From Pestalotiopsis fici W106-1 (taxonomy: Eukaryota; Ascomycota; Sordariomycetes; Amphisphaeriales; Sporocadaceae), in NCBI RefSeq assembly GCF_000516985.1, contig NW_006917097.1:2828593-2892592 (forward strand): a stretch of 64,000 nt of DNA, written 5' to 3'. Below the pieces are notes generated by a model. It saw only the letters and a list, made by a program, of their open reading frames with translations. It was not told the DNA's origin and made no database searches. The first letter of the stretch is position 1, and each line of letters opens with the position of its first letter. This document shows positions 46,603 through 58,553 of this stretch, in pieces. Made by a program: the position numbers and the translations under genes.

Positions 46603-49600
46603 TTTTGCGCGTTTAGATTCCAGAATCAAGATTGAGAATGAAAGGAAAGAGGATAATGAAAGACAAGGCTCTGTGTGTTTCGGGGGTGAGGAGCATCTCT
46701 TATGCACTCTGTGGGCTTGCTTAAACACTGTCTTGGTAATCGCATAGCGCGGGGACTTGGTCCCGGAAGTCAAGTCCGGACTCTAACCCCCCTACTCGAC
46801 TTGCTTGGTACCTGCATTGCCCCCTTCTTATCAACATAGGAAGTCAAGTCCGGCTTAAGAAAGCCACATAATCATAATTCTGGAAAACTTTCAATTCTGA
46901 CTTGTTTAATCAAGTTTTGTTTTTAAGTAAATCGATTTGACGTAATCCCAACACTACTTGTTGGCCCCACTACGGGATGGCAAACCTAATCAAGTGTATA
47001 TTACGAGTATCTGTCCAAGAAGCTTACAGCGAGATGTGTGCATCGCCACATTCCTATCTACGGCATCTAATGAACGAGTAAGAAGTTACCGCAGGAGAAA
47101 GGCCTTGACGAAAGTGCTGCTAATCCCCCAACACCCTGACAACATCTCGTCGAAGGAATTTTCCATAGCTTCTCCTAGTGGAAGTCACTTGTGATTGGGC
47201 GTACCTGCGCTGTGCACATTCTCGACTTGCATCGCATTCTCGACCTGCATCTCGATTCTGCAAAAAGATTCAAGGAAAAAAAAAAAAGGTCCTCAGAACG
47301 AATACTGCTAGCGCTTTGGAAAAAATGAATGCAAATACATTCATGTAGTTGAAGTTGGTGAATACCTACCTTAACCTAGCAAGCCTAGCAGGTACCTAGG
47401 TGAATTCCTAGCAGGTGATTAGCAGCCTGGCGCCGTGTACACCCATCACCCGTAATAACAACCGGGGCAAGACTTGAAAAAGAACCCGCGATCACAACAT
47501 GAATTAGTCCCCAAATCTGAGCCCGAGGGCCTCAATCTCCCACAACACATAAGTTAGTCGCAGAGCTTATGCAACTCAGCCATCCGGCACTGCCAATCAG
47601 GGAGGGGATAGAGGACTTATTGGCGTGGGCGAACAACTCAGCTCGCAGGGAATAGACAGGTCAAGAAAGGAAGAGTAAGGTTGGAGAATACTGTGTGAAC
47701 TCTGATTATTAACCAAGCTCACAGCACCTTCTCTTTCGCCAAAAACGATGGCAAATCTCAGCATATCACTCAGGATTCCTGACAAGTTCACGCTGTCAAG
47801 TAACATTTAGCTGTTGGGATTTGGCATATCTAGGCCCCTATCCGTCGCCATGTCGAAAAGTTTCGACATCGTACTGCGTCCGAGCTTGATTGTTCACATC
47901 GACGGGTTGAGTTGGGTTTTGCCTGCCATGGTTTCCTGGATAGGTAGGTATCCAAAATTGTATGGTCGTTTGTCACTATCCCCAAAATCTCATACCATCA
48001 TGAGTGGTCGTAGTCATCACTCGGGCTACCTACGTCACACTTCGGGCAGCCACGTCTCGCCCAGCGTCCGACACAACGGGAGCCTGCTGACTTACCGTGA
48101 AAACTGTGGGAGGAAAAAAAAACAAAAAAGAACCTCATTATGCATCTCGCGCCCGACAAGCCAATGCGCATGTCTTATGAGGTCCCTTTCAGCCGCAGCG
48201 ACCACACTACCCCAAGCCCCGCCCCGCCCCAGGTGCAGGCCTACAGGTTCTGGCCATGCCGGCAGCCGGCCTTGGCACCGCCATTATGAAGCCACTTGCA
48301 GGCGCCATTCGATTCAATCATCCCAGGGCTCACGTCGCCGCTTGTGAGCACTGCCCTGTCAGGGAGGAGGTTGAAATTTTCGCGCATGCACACAAGCCTC
48401 GTTTCCCCCGGAGAAGGACAGGTAAGAAGGGAGGGCAAGAAACGGAAAATGCCATATGCAGTTTATCTTCAGAAGACTGGACTTCGCACGCTTAATTATG
48501 AGACTCGCGATTCACGCAATGTGGTTGTGACAGAATAGTAATCATTATTTGAAATAACTGAAAGATTTGCATACCTGTAAAACCCTATCTACAAATTGGA
48601 CTATATCCGGAAACGTGGTAGAAATTTCTCACCTCATCCAATGTGAGGGCCAACATAAAACCGAGCGAGGGACTAATACGACCTGTATATAAAGTAAAGA
48701 GTAGAATTAAAGATCGTCTACATCTACGAAATTATGTTGTGAACAAACAGACTTGATAACTCATCCCGTCGTGTCACACAAAGGGTGCCACACTACACAG
48801 CCACGCCGTGGCGCACAAGGGCCCGTATGAAAGATGTTTAAGATGATCCTACGAACTACAAAAGAAAGGTGGTGCTGAAGAGCAATCAAATATGCCCGAG
48901 CGAGTGACCTACGGTATGTACTAACTACGTCCGTGCAACAGGTGTATATATAGGTTTGAATGGTTTCGTGTCTATCCGACCAGTTACAAACTCCAGATCT
49001 TGGATTCCCGTTGAACTTGATAATAGACGGCCACCAGCTTTTCTGTCCTTAGAAACATAGTCATCAATGTACAAGTACGAGCCCCTTGTCTCATGTTTTA
49101 AAGCAGCAACCAAGACGCTGTGTGCTATCCGGTTAAAACCATTTACGCCGGATCTCAAGTCAAATGTTAGAGTATACGGGATCGAAAGAATGATAAGCAG
49201 GTTGTGGCCGTACCAGATGAAATCATGGGTGCTCTACAGAGTGCCAAGCATTGCGAGATCGCTTTATCGGTCCTCGGGGTCCGAGTAAACAACTCGCCTT
49301 GCTATGTTGATCCGTTTGCTTTCTTTGCATGACTCCCTAGCTCGAAGATTGGGTGCGCAAATCAGTGAGGCTATCTAGGGCACATCTCCAAAATTAGTCA
49401 AAGTATGCCCTTTGAGGGGGGCAGGAATTAGTTCTACCCAGACATGAGCGTCGCAAAGACTCGAAAGATCTGCACTGCTCATGTCTAAAAGCTCAACGGC
49501 TGCGCTTTCATAAGAAGAGCATTAGTACCATCTAGGTGAATAACTGTTGCTGCTAGAGCTGAGGCACACAATGGCGTGATGCGCCAGCAAGCCGCCAAGA

Positions 49601-50207
49601 TCAATTTAAGAATGCGTCCTGACCATGGTTTATTGAGGCACATTGCTTATATACAAACAATTAAGATTTTTTGCCATCTTTGATGATCCACACTGTTTGT
49701 AATATGTCACCAGGTCGTGGCACCTAAACCTTCAACTCTCAACAGACCTCGGCTCAATTACTAAACATCCTCCAGCATTTGGGTTTACTGGCCCGAAATA
49801 GATGGGTGAGCCAGACTGTCTTAAAAGCTCTTTGAATCATTCGTAGGCTTTCCCATCTTTACCAAAATTGTGCCGTAGCACAAGTAGTAGCTTCTAGAAG
49901 TGACACCAAATGCCTGCCATCACATGCAACGGCTCAACTTCGAACAGCCGAGGTGGAGTAGGTATCCACTGCATTATAACCTGTCCCAACAATTTGGCTC
50001 TCGCCCATCACCAAAGGGCCGACGCGATGGGCAGAAGGGAGGCAAATAGACTGCCAAGAAAAAGAAAAAGAAAAAGCAGAGGCAAAAAATGACCGAACTG
50101 ATGAATATAATTGTCATGCCTATACTACTACCTTCGCCTTTGAAGAAGTTCAGTCATGTCGATAACAACAACACCACTCATCGAGCACCACTCCTTAACG
50201 CTGAAAG
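46603..50207. other. Gene desert with promoter repeats
   Basis: A 3.6-kb stretch without a supported gene. Near its left end are 15-bp direct repeats (separate entry). There are A-tracts at 47277-47288 and 48115-48128, and CCTAGCAGGT repeated near 47382-47416. A minus-strand frame 49158-48925 (HSVLVAALKHETRGSYLY) faintly recalls the C-terminal part of short-chain dehydrogenases and may be a relic. A plus-strand frame 47814-48347 is Ser/Arg-rich and looks non-coding. Confidence 0.4.
46765..46853. promoter_or_regulatory. Direct repeat GGAAGTCAAGTCCGG in promoter region
   Basis: The 15-base word GGAAGTCAAGTCCGG occurs at 46765-46779 and 46839-46853, in the same direction, preceded by a palindromic GGGACTTGGTCCC at 46752-46764. 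It sits 160-250 bp upstream of the start chosen for the minus-strand membrane protein. The CCGG/TCCGG content would suit a zinc-cluster regulator, but no function is shown. Confidence 0.35.
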
Positions 50208-51550
50208 ATGGATGCAATCATTCAACAAAGCCTTTGGTCCATCTTGGCCTTGCCGATTCTATTGGGATACTTGGTACTCGTACGATTATTTCGGTATCGA
50301 CGCGCAGACGACATTTCGTCCGAGTATGGCCCAGGAAAGCGACCATTATCTAGCATGACATTGCATGAAGCGTTTTCTATTATGCGGTAGCTACAGCAAC
50401 TAGAATTTCCACACGCGATGAATAAAGCAAGGACGTTGGCTTTGCTCAAAGTAATGTTTTCCGCCCAACTTGCACATTCCAAGCGCTGATTTGTTTCCAA
50501 GGCTGGTGGAATTCCCACCATGTCAAAGTTGTTTGCAGTGACCGGGCAGAATACAAGGAAGAATGCAGGAAAACGTGCGGTAGATACAGAAATCCTTATT
50601 CGAGAGGCCCAATCGAACCCCCATGATTCGCAGCGTTATGTAAATTCGGTCGCGCGTATGAACTATATCCACGCCCGTTATCGAAAGGCAGGAAAGATCC
50701 TGGATGACGATCTATTACATACCTTGGGGACTAATGTTGTTGAGATTTTCAACACCGTTGATATCTCTGAGTGGCGTCAGCTCAGCGCTGTGGAGAAATG
50801 TGCCGTTGGTATTTCCCACAAAGTGCTTGGCGAGGACACGCTGATTCCGTACTCGGCGCTTCCGTCCAGCTCGCATGGTTGGACGGATGGTCTTCACTTT
50901 GCTAATGAGCTCTACGAATGGACCATCGGGTACGAACAGCAGGTGGCCAAGCCTGTCGCGACAGGATATCAGTATGTACGGATTTACGTGGACGGTGCAA
51001 CGGCCGCTTTACCAAGACCGTTCACCACCCTTGTGCGCAAGGTCATTGCCTTCGATTTGGACAAAACTATAAGGATCAGCCTAAGGTAAGTTATATACGA
51101 ATCGTATCACAACAGCATGACTGATATCATGATAGCATGGGGCGCCCCGGTGTGTTACTGTCGCTGTTCTTGAGATCTATTCGAGGACTACGAAAGATAC
51201 TGTTACGGCACGTATGCCTACCACGGCCCAAATTTCTCGCGGTACACAACATATCGCAACAAGCGAATCCAGAGACGACTTTATATAACTTTGATCAGCT
51301 GACTCTTCAGCCCTGGCACGTGGAGCCAAATGCTTGGAATACATGGGGTCCGAAGGCACTCCTATTCAAGGCATTCGGTGGGAGGAGGCCCGGCTCGCGT
51401 GGTGATAGGTATCATCCGAGAGTTTATGATCTTCAGACAATTGGTCCAAAATCTCAAGAATGCAAAGGTATCGAGGACATGAATGCGACTATTGAGTTCC
51501 TGAAAGCGCGAAATATGAATCGCTGTCCATTCTCAACCACATGCGCTTAG
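50208..51550 (+). pseudogene. mpaB-type ER oxygenase gene with in-frame stop
   Basis: Three exons (50208-50450, 50502-51085, 51136-51550) form one frame of 414 codons. A membrane anchor (LWSILALPILLGYLVLV) is followed by the family's MTLHEAFSIMR; then an in-frame TAG (50388-50390) interrupts it before LQQLEFPHAMNKA and the rest of the domain, which is intact: FAVTGQNTRKNAGKR, ARMNYIHARYRKAGKILDDD, ISEWRQLSAVEKCAVG, the C-terminal WHVEPNAWNTWG and CPF end. The family includes mpaB', the ER oxygenase that cleaves a farnesyl chain in mycophenolic acid synthesis, and rubber oxygenases. The stop can arise from CAG by one C-to-T change. Starting at ATG 50418 instead would lose the anchor. So this gene is probably dead or makes a soluble fragment. 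It neighbours a zinc-cluster regulator. Confidence 0.75.
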
Positions 51551-51751
51551 TTTGTTCCAGCGCAATGCCCCTGGGGATTCATGAAACTTCTTCGTGGTTT
51601 TGGAAGGTTCATTAACAGCAGATAGAAATGTTACGATTGCAGAGTAATATTGATGGTCATAATATGGTCATAGATCAATTGAGCAACAACCATATGCTTC
51701 GGATGACTCTTGGCCACCCCCAGAAAAGTGCAAGATAGATATCAAAGGCAC

Positions 51752-54263
51752 TTAGATAGGAGCCGATCGCATGTTTTCCCCACTAGGATCCGATATGTTC
51801 CATAGAAAATCCAATGAGTCCAATTCCAATCCCAATGACAAGAAAGGATTGTCAGAGTCGAACGGTGCTATTGTGGGGTCGAACGAAGCTGACCACCATT
51901 CTATATCGCCATTTCCATACCCAGAATGATCACCATCGTTGTGGTCCATTGTTCCGGGTGCTAGGCCGCCCATTCGACTTGACGGATCATGATCGAGAGA
52001 TTGATGTGTGCATCGCGTAGAATTTGCGGAGGAATCTACGTCGACGTTGACTGCATCGGCTGAAGTAAGAGACGGCCGAAGCCTTGCGACGCGACTCTCA
52101 ATCAGCATTGCGTATCGTGGTGAGAAATCCATCTCATCAATGGGGGACATTCTCAATGCTCTGATAAAACGATCGATCACGCCCAGTTGAACTTCAAACT
52201 CGAAATAACCTAGACCGTGACCAATTGCCTTTGACAAGAATAATGCTTTCAGGAGAAGCACGGAGGCTGAAGTTGCAGATACTAGTGTTCGCGATGGGCA
52301 ATATCTTAACATATTGAGTCCGGCCAAGTCAATAGCAATCTGTAAAATCTTCGTAGTAGATGTGATCACGTCCAGGATGAAGATTTTATCTTTTGATGTG
52401 GTGCATAATTCCAATGATCCACCACGGCAATCTTTGAGATCCCGAATCCCTCGAGCCAGTGCTCTCTCCACAATCGCCTGTAAAGATAGCCCGCGGGTTG
52501 AGGCTTTGAGATGGTAGTACTCTATCGCGAGGAGAGATGAAGAGAGATTTGCAAGTTCTGAACAGCATTAACCAACGTAGAATACCCTGAACTAGAGTGA
52601 TCGAGGCACTTACTTGGTGAATCCTTATAGAATCGTTCCTGCCACTTTGTAAAAAAGGGATCAAGGTGCTCAAGGATGATGGTATGTCTGTCTTTGAGCA
52701 CTAGATCTTTTATCGTATCCGTTGATTGAAAGAGAATAGTTGTAGCCAGTCTAGCAAGACGCGTGAGCTCAGTCCAAAGCTCTAGGTACAGCTGACGTGG
52801 AGGAACAGTTGTTGCTGTTATTATTCGATCTGGATTATTGAACTCGTAGTTTTCCGGAATCAAGCTGGGACGGCCTAATTGTGTGGCAAGCTGAGTCATA
52901 CGATTGTAGAGAAGCCTCTCTATATAACCGAGACGAGATATTTCACTGCTTCCTGCTCCAACACTCTTGGCTGATGACTGACAGTATAAGCCAAGCTCAT
53001 AGGCTAGACTGGTCGCCAAGCCAAGAAGCATCCAAGACATCCTTTCGGACCGTTTGGCAGGTTCGAACACGTCTTCTCGCCAGCGAATCAATGGAACCCT
53101 ACCTTGGTGGTGTATGCGATTGCGACGATCGTAATCGGGTGAAATTAGCTCGCTGTCCCAACCTTCCGTCTCTGGGGGAAAATGCAAAGCTCGGGGATGC
53201 CAATCTGCAATCAAGAGAAGCGCCTCTATCGTCCCAAGCGTTCTGATTTTGGCAGTAGAATGTTTTTCTTGGCCAAACATGACCCGGCGTATCAAGAGCT
53301 CACAATACTGCCAGAGCCTCTGGTGTATGAAGTGACTCCGCGCTAGTCCACCAGGTCCTGGAAGGATGAACCAGCGCGACGAAATCATAAGAATTGTACA
53401 ACACAATAAAGGCTCCTCACAAACTAGTGCAATGTGACTATTATGACTGCCCAGGTTATCGGTTATAGCCCCAGCTGAGTTCTTAAAGTATTCATGAAAT
53501 CTAGTGAAAAAGTCAGCCTCGATTCCTGATTAGCAGGATTTTGGTAAGAAATTAAATACAAATCCACATAAGTGATTGCTTCTTGGGCAGTGAACCACCC
53601 CTGTCGTACGAATCGACATTTATCCCAGAGATCATAGGTGGAGACTTCTGCTTGGGTTAGGCGATTGATGAATGCCCCATACTGCGCAGTAGATTCGCAT
53701 CGGATCTCGATGCTAGGGTTCGTCGAGCCAGACTTTGCATAATCAGGTATATTTGTAGGCTCTGCTTGCAGAGACGTCTCAGAAGACACAGCTACAGCCT
53801 CGTTGAAAAGACATTGTAGAGCGTTGTTTGCATCCTTATCTATGCCCATGCCAACTTCATCAGCTAGGAGCGGCCTAGGAGATGCTGCGGACCCTCGACT
53901 AGTCTGGACGGAAGATGATTCGCCGACCCTTGTCTCTGACTCTGGTGACATGCAACCCGTAGCGGGCTGATCTGTGGCCTCGGTTGAGACACGATTCACA
54001 TCGAGTCTTGGAGAATGAGACTCCGAGTCTTGAGGTCGAGCCCATCTCGGTGGATCCCGATGCTTGCGAGTGGTGTGAACGGTATTGAAAATGCATTCAC
54101 GATGCTCCCTGGCACATTTGGCACACGGAGGCTGCTGTCCAATGACACACCTGACTTTCCGGGCTCGGCAAGCGGTGCAGGCGACATAGCCGCGTCTGAA
54201 GCGGGGCTCGGCAGGCGAACTTGGCATCTGCTGAGCAGTGCCGGCTTCAGGCATGGCTATCAA
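51752..54263 (-). CDS. Zn2Cys6 transcription factor
   Basis: Three exons (54263-53560, 53500-52614, 52557-51752) give 798 residues. The binuclear zinc cluster is at about residues 29-57: ACTACRARKVRC, then PPCAKCAREHREC, all six cysteines present. A Ser-rich linker precedes a long regulatory domain (YVDLFHEYFKNS across the first join, EEPLLCCTILMISSRW, RLWQYCELLIRRVMFGQ, RMSWMLLGLATSLAYELGLY) as in activators of the fungal-specific type. The acidic C terminus (DSDNPFLSLGLELDSLDFLW) could be an activation domain. The frame is intact over all joins, in contrast to the regulator at 28-31 kb. Lying between the mpaB-type oxygenase and the MFS/LeuB-LeuC-LeuD pair, it is the best candidate for a local pathway regulator. 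Confidence 0.85.
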
Positions 54264-54662
54264 CTCATTGGGTGTTCAAACCCTGATGCGGAGAGACGCG
54301 ATCCGTAAAATTTTTCGATGAACAATTCTGAAAGGGTTCGGAGAAAGGGCAGCCAGGATGCCCAGTGAAATAGCACAGTGGCAAGTTGCGGCCCGAACCC
54401 GCTTCGGTCCGTGTTGTGCCGCTCCTGTCCGCAAGTGGGCCCGCTACTTACGGGCCGAGAGTATGCGATCAAGGAATTATGGTGCACCTAAACATGTGAA
54501 AAGAGAAAACCACAGATTACGCATGCAGACACTTGTTTCACAAAGGATCACAAGACCTTGGTAGGCTGTAAAATAACCATGAGTGAACACCTTAAGTCGC
54601 AGAAAAAATTCAAAGATTGATTTGGCTAGACTTGAGAACTTGGTCGTGGAGATGGTCAAAGC
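54264..54662. other. Promoter side of the zinc-cluster gene
   Basis: No gene is seen. A GC-rich part around 54390-54450 carries CGGTCCG and CCGC words and the short inverted words GTAAGTAGCGGGCCC / GGGCCCGCTACTTAC-like around 54434-54452. Confidence 0.3.
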
Positions 54663-55238
54663 CTAGGGACGAATAAATGTAGTATCTCCCTGTCGTGCAA
54701 ATAGAGGGTGAGCAGTCGCCCATGTCCAATCTTCGGACAAAAACAAAGGTGTATCCAGGACCATCCATCCATCGTTGTCTTTGCTCAGCTCCCCTTTATC
54801 AGTTTCGTCTGTAGACAAACCAAAAATGTCCGGATATTCTGATTTTGCAACGGTTGACCGATCAAAGTGCCCGTGCTCAATAGTAGTTAAACCTAGTGTA
54901 GCTTCTCTCGGTGATGTGCCACGAATAAGCTCGTCCACTGGGCTTTTTGTTCCAACCATGCGCTCCTTGTCGAAACTGTACTGGTTGGCGGTATCTTTGG
55001 TTGCAATGTCCTCTGCCTCTCGGGATTCAACCTTGTTCACGATAAATCGAGGCGAACTAGGAGAAACATGGCGAATCGCGCTTTCGTTCACACTAGTGCC
55101 AGATGCTCCCGATTGATGAATGTTTCGTAACTGTGTGGGACAGTTTCCCAACCCATCGTCCTTGTTTGTGGCATTTTGTCGTCTTCGCTTACGTGAACGA
55201 CAACTCCGACGCTTTCGCTGCGACACCTTCACCCTCAT
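54663..55238 (-). CDS. Hypothetical basic protein
   Basis: An open frame of about 191 residues from ATG 55238 that ends at 54663. The first 25 residues are strikingly basic (RKRRSCRSRKRRR), like a nuclear localisation signal; the remainder is hydrophilic and Ser/Thr/Asp-rich and ends with DGWMVLDTPLFLSEDW. I recognise no domain. A different frame just upstream (about 55325-55200) also reads like protein (LEQLFALEFLSVENEGEG) and ends in a splice-donor-like ACGTAAGC, so the true model may combine parts of both. It lies between the zinc-cluster regulator and the MFS gene on the same strand. Existence as a gene is moderately likely only. Confidence 0.35.
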   Translation of the reverse strand: MRVKVSQRKRRSCRSRKRRRQNATNKDDGLGNCPTQLRNIHQSGASGTSVNESAIRHVSPSSPRFIVNKVESREAEDIATKDTANQYSFDKERMVGTKSPVDELIRGTSPREATLGLTTIEHGHFDRSTVAKSEYPDIFGLSTDETDKGELSKDNDGWMVLDTPLFLSEDWTWATAHPLFARQGDTTFIRP

Positions 55239-55952
55239 TTTCAACGCTTAGAAATTCTAGAGCAAATAGTTGCTCCAATCCCGCGGCATACGAGGTAGGT
55301 AATAATGGAGAATCAAATTCAGATACTTCCAGTAGTTTTTAAATGAACTGGGGGGGAGAGCCCAATTACAAAACTCGACGTGAATAGTTCCGATAATAAA
55401 GTGTTTTATATAATGCTATTTTAAGTATGAATTTTGCAAGATCGGTTTGTGAGTGATTGCCTGTATTTCCTAGGCGAAACGGTTTTATATCCTGTAAAAT
55501 GGGGCTAATGCCGTATTAACGTATATTAGTAAGTACCTAGTAGTTCATGTTATGTCGGGGCTCATAAAGTGGCCTTCGTGGTTGCTCGGTTAAATCTGCC
55601 ACGTCGATCCGGATATCAGATTGATCCTTGCATCGAACTTGAGACGCTCGAGGGCGAGCAAAAGTTTTAATTAATTTGCGAATATATTTACGAAAGACTT
55701 TCTACGAAATGTCAAAGCTTACATTAATAACAATAAATACGGCCGAGCCCGGTTATTTCTTCGCATTTTTAATTATTCTCCCCTACCCAAGGAACCCTCG
55801 CAGATCACTTGCTCGAGTATATCAGATAGCTGTTCAGCACGTCTCTTTCACTAACCGCAAAAATCAACTTCGCCATTTTTCAGGCCCTCCTTCGATCACA
55901 TCCTCCCCTTCAATTTATCCTAGGTGAGATATTTATGCTGTTGTCTCATTTC
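55239..55952. other. Spacer, AT-rich
   Basis: AT-rich DNA around 55400-55760 without coding signal, apart from the protein-like minus-strand stretch at 55325-55200 mentioned with the neighbouring gene. Confidence 0.35.
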
Positions 55953-57693
55953 TCACGTCATCAGACGAAAGTCCTTATGCCTGTCTCCTTCAGTACTCAC
56001 GTCCACTATCACCCCGACCTGAACGTGGCCAAAATTGGCATCTTTGCTTTTGTTCTCCGCATGATACATTAACGACAATGCTATGCCAATAGGCACAACC
56101 AACCCTGAAAGTCCGCAGCCGATAGCACATCCCCGAACGTAATTTGGTCTAGTTTGTAAGCTATTAGCATTGGATGCATAAACATTGGCCATTCACTCAC
56201 GAATCTTCGTCAGGAAACACGAGCGACGCGACAAAAGAAGAACATTGTCCGACAATTGCTAGTATCGACATTCCAACACCCTTTTTGGTCTCTCCCGCAT
56301 TGTTATTTAGCATCCATGTCATATTTACAGCAAGGGCTGGAAAGATTCCACAAGCTGTGAGCCAGACGGCCAAATATCGAACACTTGTCAGTTGTTGAGT
56401 AGCAAGAAGGGCATATCCAGCTGAACTGATTGATGCCGTACCAGCGACGAGTAAGCCTCTATGCCCGTATCGATCGGATAGCCAAGCTATTAGCAAGCTG
56501 ACAAAAAATGCACCTAGGTATACCGGGGCAGTCAGGCCCTGCGCGTTTATCGAATCATAACCCATATTATGAATGATAGTTGGAAGGAAGTTTGACAGTG
56601 CTGTAAAGGAGTAGTTGCAGCAAAAATGTAGAATAGCATGGGCGTAGTTCTTGTAATCTGTGAGGCCGGCGATCAGCTGCGGCCTAGATATGACGCTCTT
56701 TTTTGTCGTATCACGGGTCTCCATTCGCTCGATTGCCAACGTACGTTGGTCATCGTTCAGGAAAGCTGCGGTATTGGGATGATCCATTAAAAGAAACCAA
56801 ACAATTGGAACCATCACAAGAGTGGGAGAACCCTCTGTTCTCGTTAGAAACCTGGTGTTCGAGTCTGAGGGAGTCTCACAAACCAATGAGGAATAGCAAT
56901 CGCCACGGCTCCAAATTTGATTTGATGTGAGTTATCCCATACGCCATTGCGCCCGCAACACAGTTTGCTATCGGGCTTGAGCCAAGAAGAAATGAAAGGC
57001 GCAAACCAAGCTCACGTCGTGTGTAGAACAGGGAAAGGTAGTAAGGCACGCCAGCACCGAAGCCAGCTTCAAAACACGCCAACAGAATCCGACAGGCGAT
57101 AAGCCCTGCAAGGTTGCGTACGAGGCCGGTCATCATCGCTGCAGTACCCCAACTGTCACTTGGTCAGTATTTACTGTGCCGCACTGCCTCCAGTTTGTCT
57201 GCACTCACCCAAAACATAAGAATGCCACGTATATATGGGCTGGAAAGACTTTCCAGCAAATGACTAACCACTCTAGACACGTGTACGTGATGTAGAAAGA
57301 CAGGAGAACCCAGGACCACTTTTGAAATATGATTCGTATCAGACAGTGTTTACCTTAAAAATAACAGAGAGGTCTCTTCTACCTGAGAGCTGCTAAGTTC
57401 AAGAGTCACTTGTGCTCCAGCAGTCTTTGCATTGCCGATATTGCCTCGATCAAGATAAGATAGGATGAAGAGAATCCACACAAGTGGTAGAACCCACTTG
57501 TCATACTGTGAATCGGAATCATATGTCCCAACGGTGAGCAAAGAGCATAAACCATCGAAATTATGTAGGGACAAACCTTTTTGCGTATTGTGTCCTCATT
57601 TTGCTGCCGTATGCTGAACGTCTGAAGATCACGGGTTATTGCACCCTCAATGTCCGGTATCTTGGACTCTTCGCAAGAAGGAGACATATTCAC
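55953..57693 (-). CDS. DAL5-type MFS organic anion transporter
   Basis: Six exons (57693-57577, 57505-57383, 57318-57209, 57158-56884, 56834-56201, 56148-55953) give 484 residues. It belongs to the anion:cation symporter branch that includes allantoate, pantothenate, nicotinate and tartrate carriers: WVLPLVWILFILSYLDRGNI with NAKTAG in helix 1, LVRNLAGLIACRILLACFEA in helix 4, GVPYYLSLFYTRRELGLRLS in loop 4-5, FLIEGSPTL in helix 6, and LLIAWLSDRYGHRG between helices 8 and 9. Twelve helices are expected. The ligand is likely a carboxylate. It is divergent from the LeuB-LeuC-LeuD fusion gene and shares its 860-bp promoter region, which suggests that it moves a substrate or product of that enzyme. 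Confidence 0.82.
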
Positions 57694-58553
57694 GAAAGGC
57701 CAAATTCTTAGCTGAAGTTATCATCAAGATTTGAGAGGTCATGAACGATTCGACTGAAAGTTTAACTGGTCTATTTGTAGTGATATTCATTGCCAAGATC
57801 CGGGGGAATTAGTTTGGGGATGCAATCTGGGGTAAAGTAATCCGGGGTAAGCAACCCTGGAAAGGGCAGTTTTGACGTGAGGAAGAACAGGTTCATAACA
57901 CGACGGGCTTCTGCGGATACACACGGAAACGTTCGTATACGAGAGAAGGGCTTTAACAGAGCCCTTATGTACAAATAATGTGCTGGCATAAGCTATATAG
58001 GCGCGCGGGGGCCCGGGGGGGGCCGCGGGTTGGTCTTGATTCCGAGTCATGAATAAGCTATGGTACGAATAGCGGCTTGCAGCTTTAGCATAAGCCTCTG
58101 ATGGATATCAGTAGCTATTCTATCTTACAGCTGAAAATTACCACACAATCACCACTATATCCACTATACAATAGTTGAGACATGATGGATATGCTCTTTG
58201 CGTGAAAGTCCTTTCTTCAAGTCAAGATGAGAAGAAGTCTGCATTCACGGTTTTACGTTGGAAAGTATCGCAGATAGAAATGGATGGTGACTCGTAGCCC
58301 AGCTCAAATATTACCTGGTAAATTGATCTTAGGTGTTAGCAATGCAGTGACTTTAGTATAAGAGACCAGCGCCATTGTCCGTGTCCAAGTCTAAACGCGG
58401 ATCCATATTTGAAAGAATAGGCGGATAGGCACGGGAGGTCTCGGGCTCGGCATATGGGGCTCCGTCAATTCTGTTTCCCGTGTCTCCACAAAGCGCGTTC
58501 TAGATTATTAGGTAGGTATACTTGAGTTCCTCCGCCCGATAATTGGAGAAAAT
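57694..58553. promoter_or_regulatory. Shared divergent promoter, MFS / LeuBCD fusion
   Basis: This 860-bp region separates two genes transcribed away from each other. It includes a G/C-rich run at 58001-58029 and a CGG-N11-CCG at 58448-58464 (the spacing bound by Gal4-like zinc-cluster proteins), about 90 bp before the upstream ATG of the fusion gene. One such match in 860 bp can be chance. No open frame has coding character. Confidence 0.4.

Noticed and set aside
47814..48347. A 177-codon plus-strand frame
   Set aside because: Ser/Arg/His-rich low-complexity translation, an A-tract in the middle, and no similarity to known proteins; most likely non-coding.
48925..49158. Short-chain dehydrogenase gene fragment
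   Set aside because: Only a faint resemblance over about 20 residues and no Rossmann motif or active-site YxxxK nearby.
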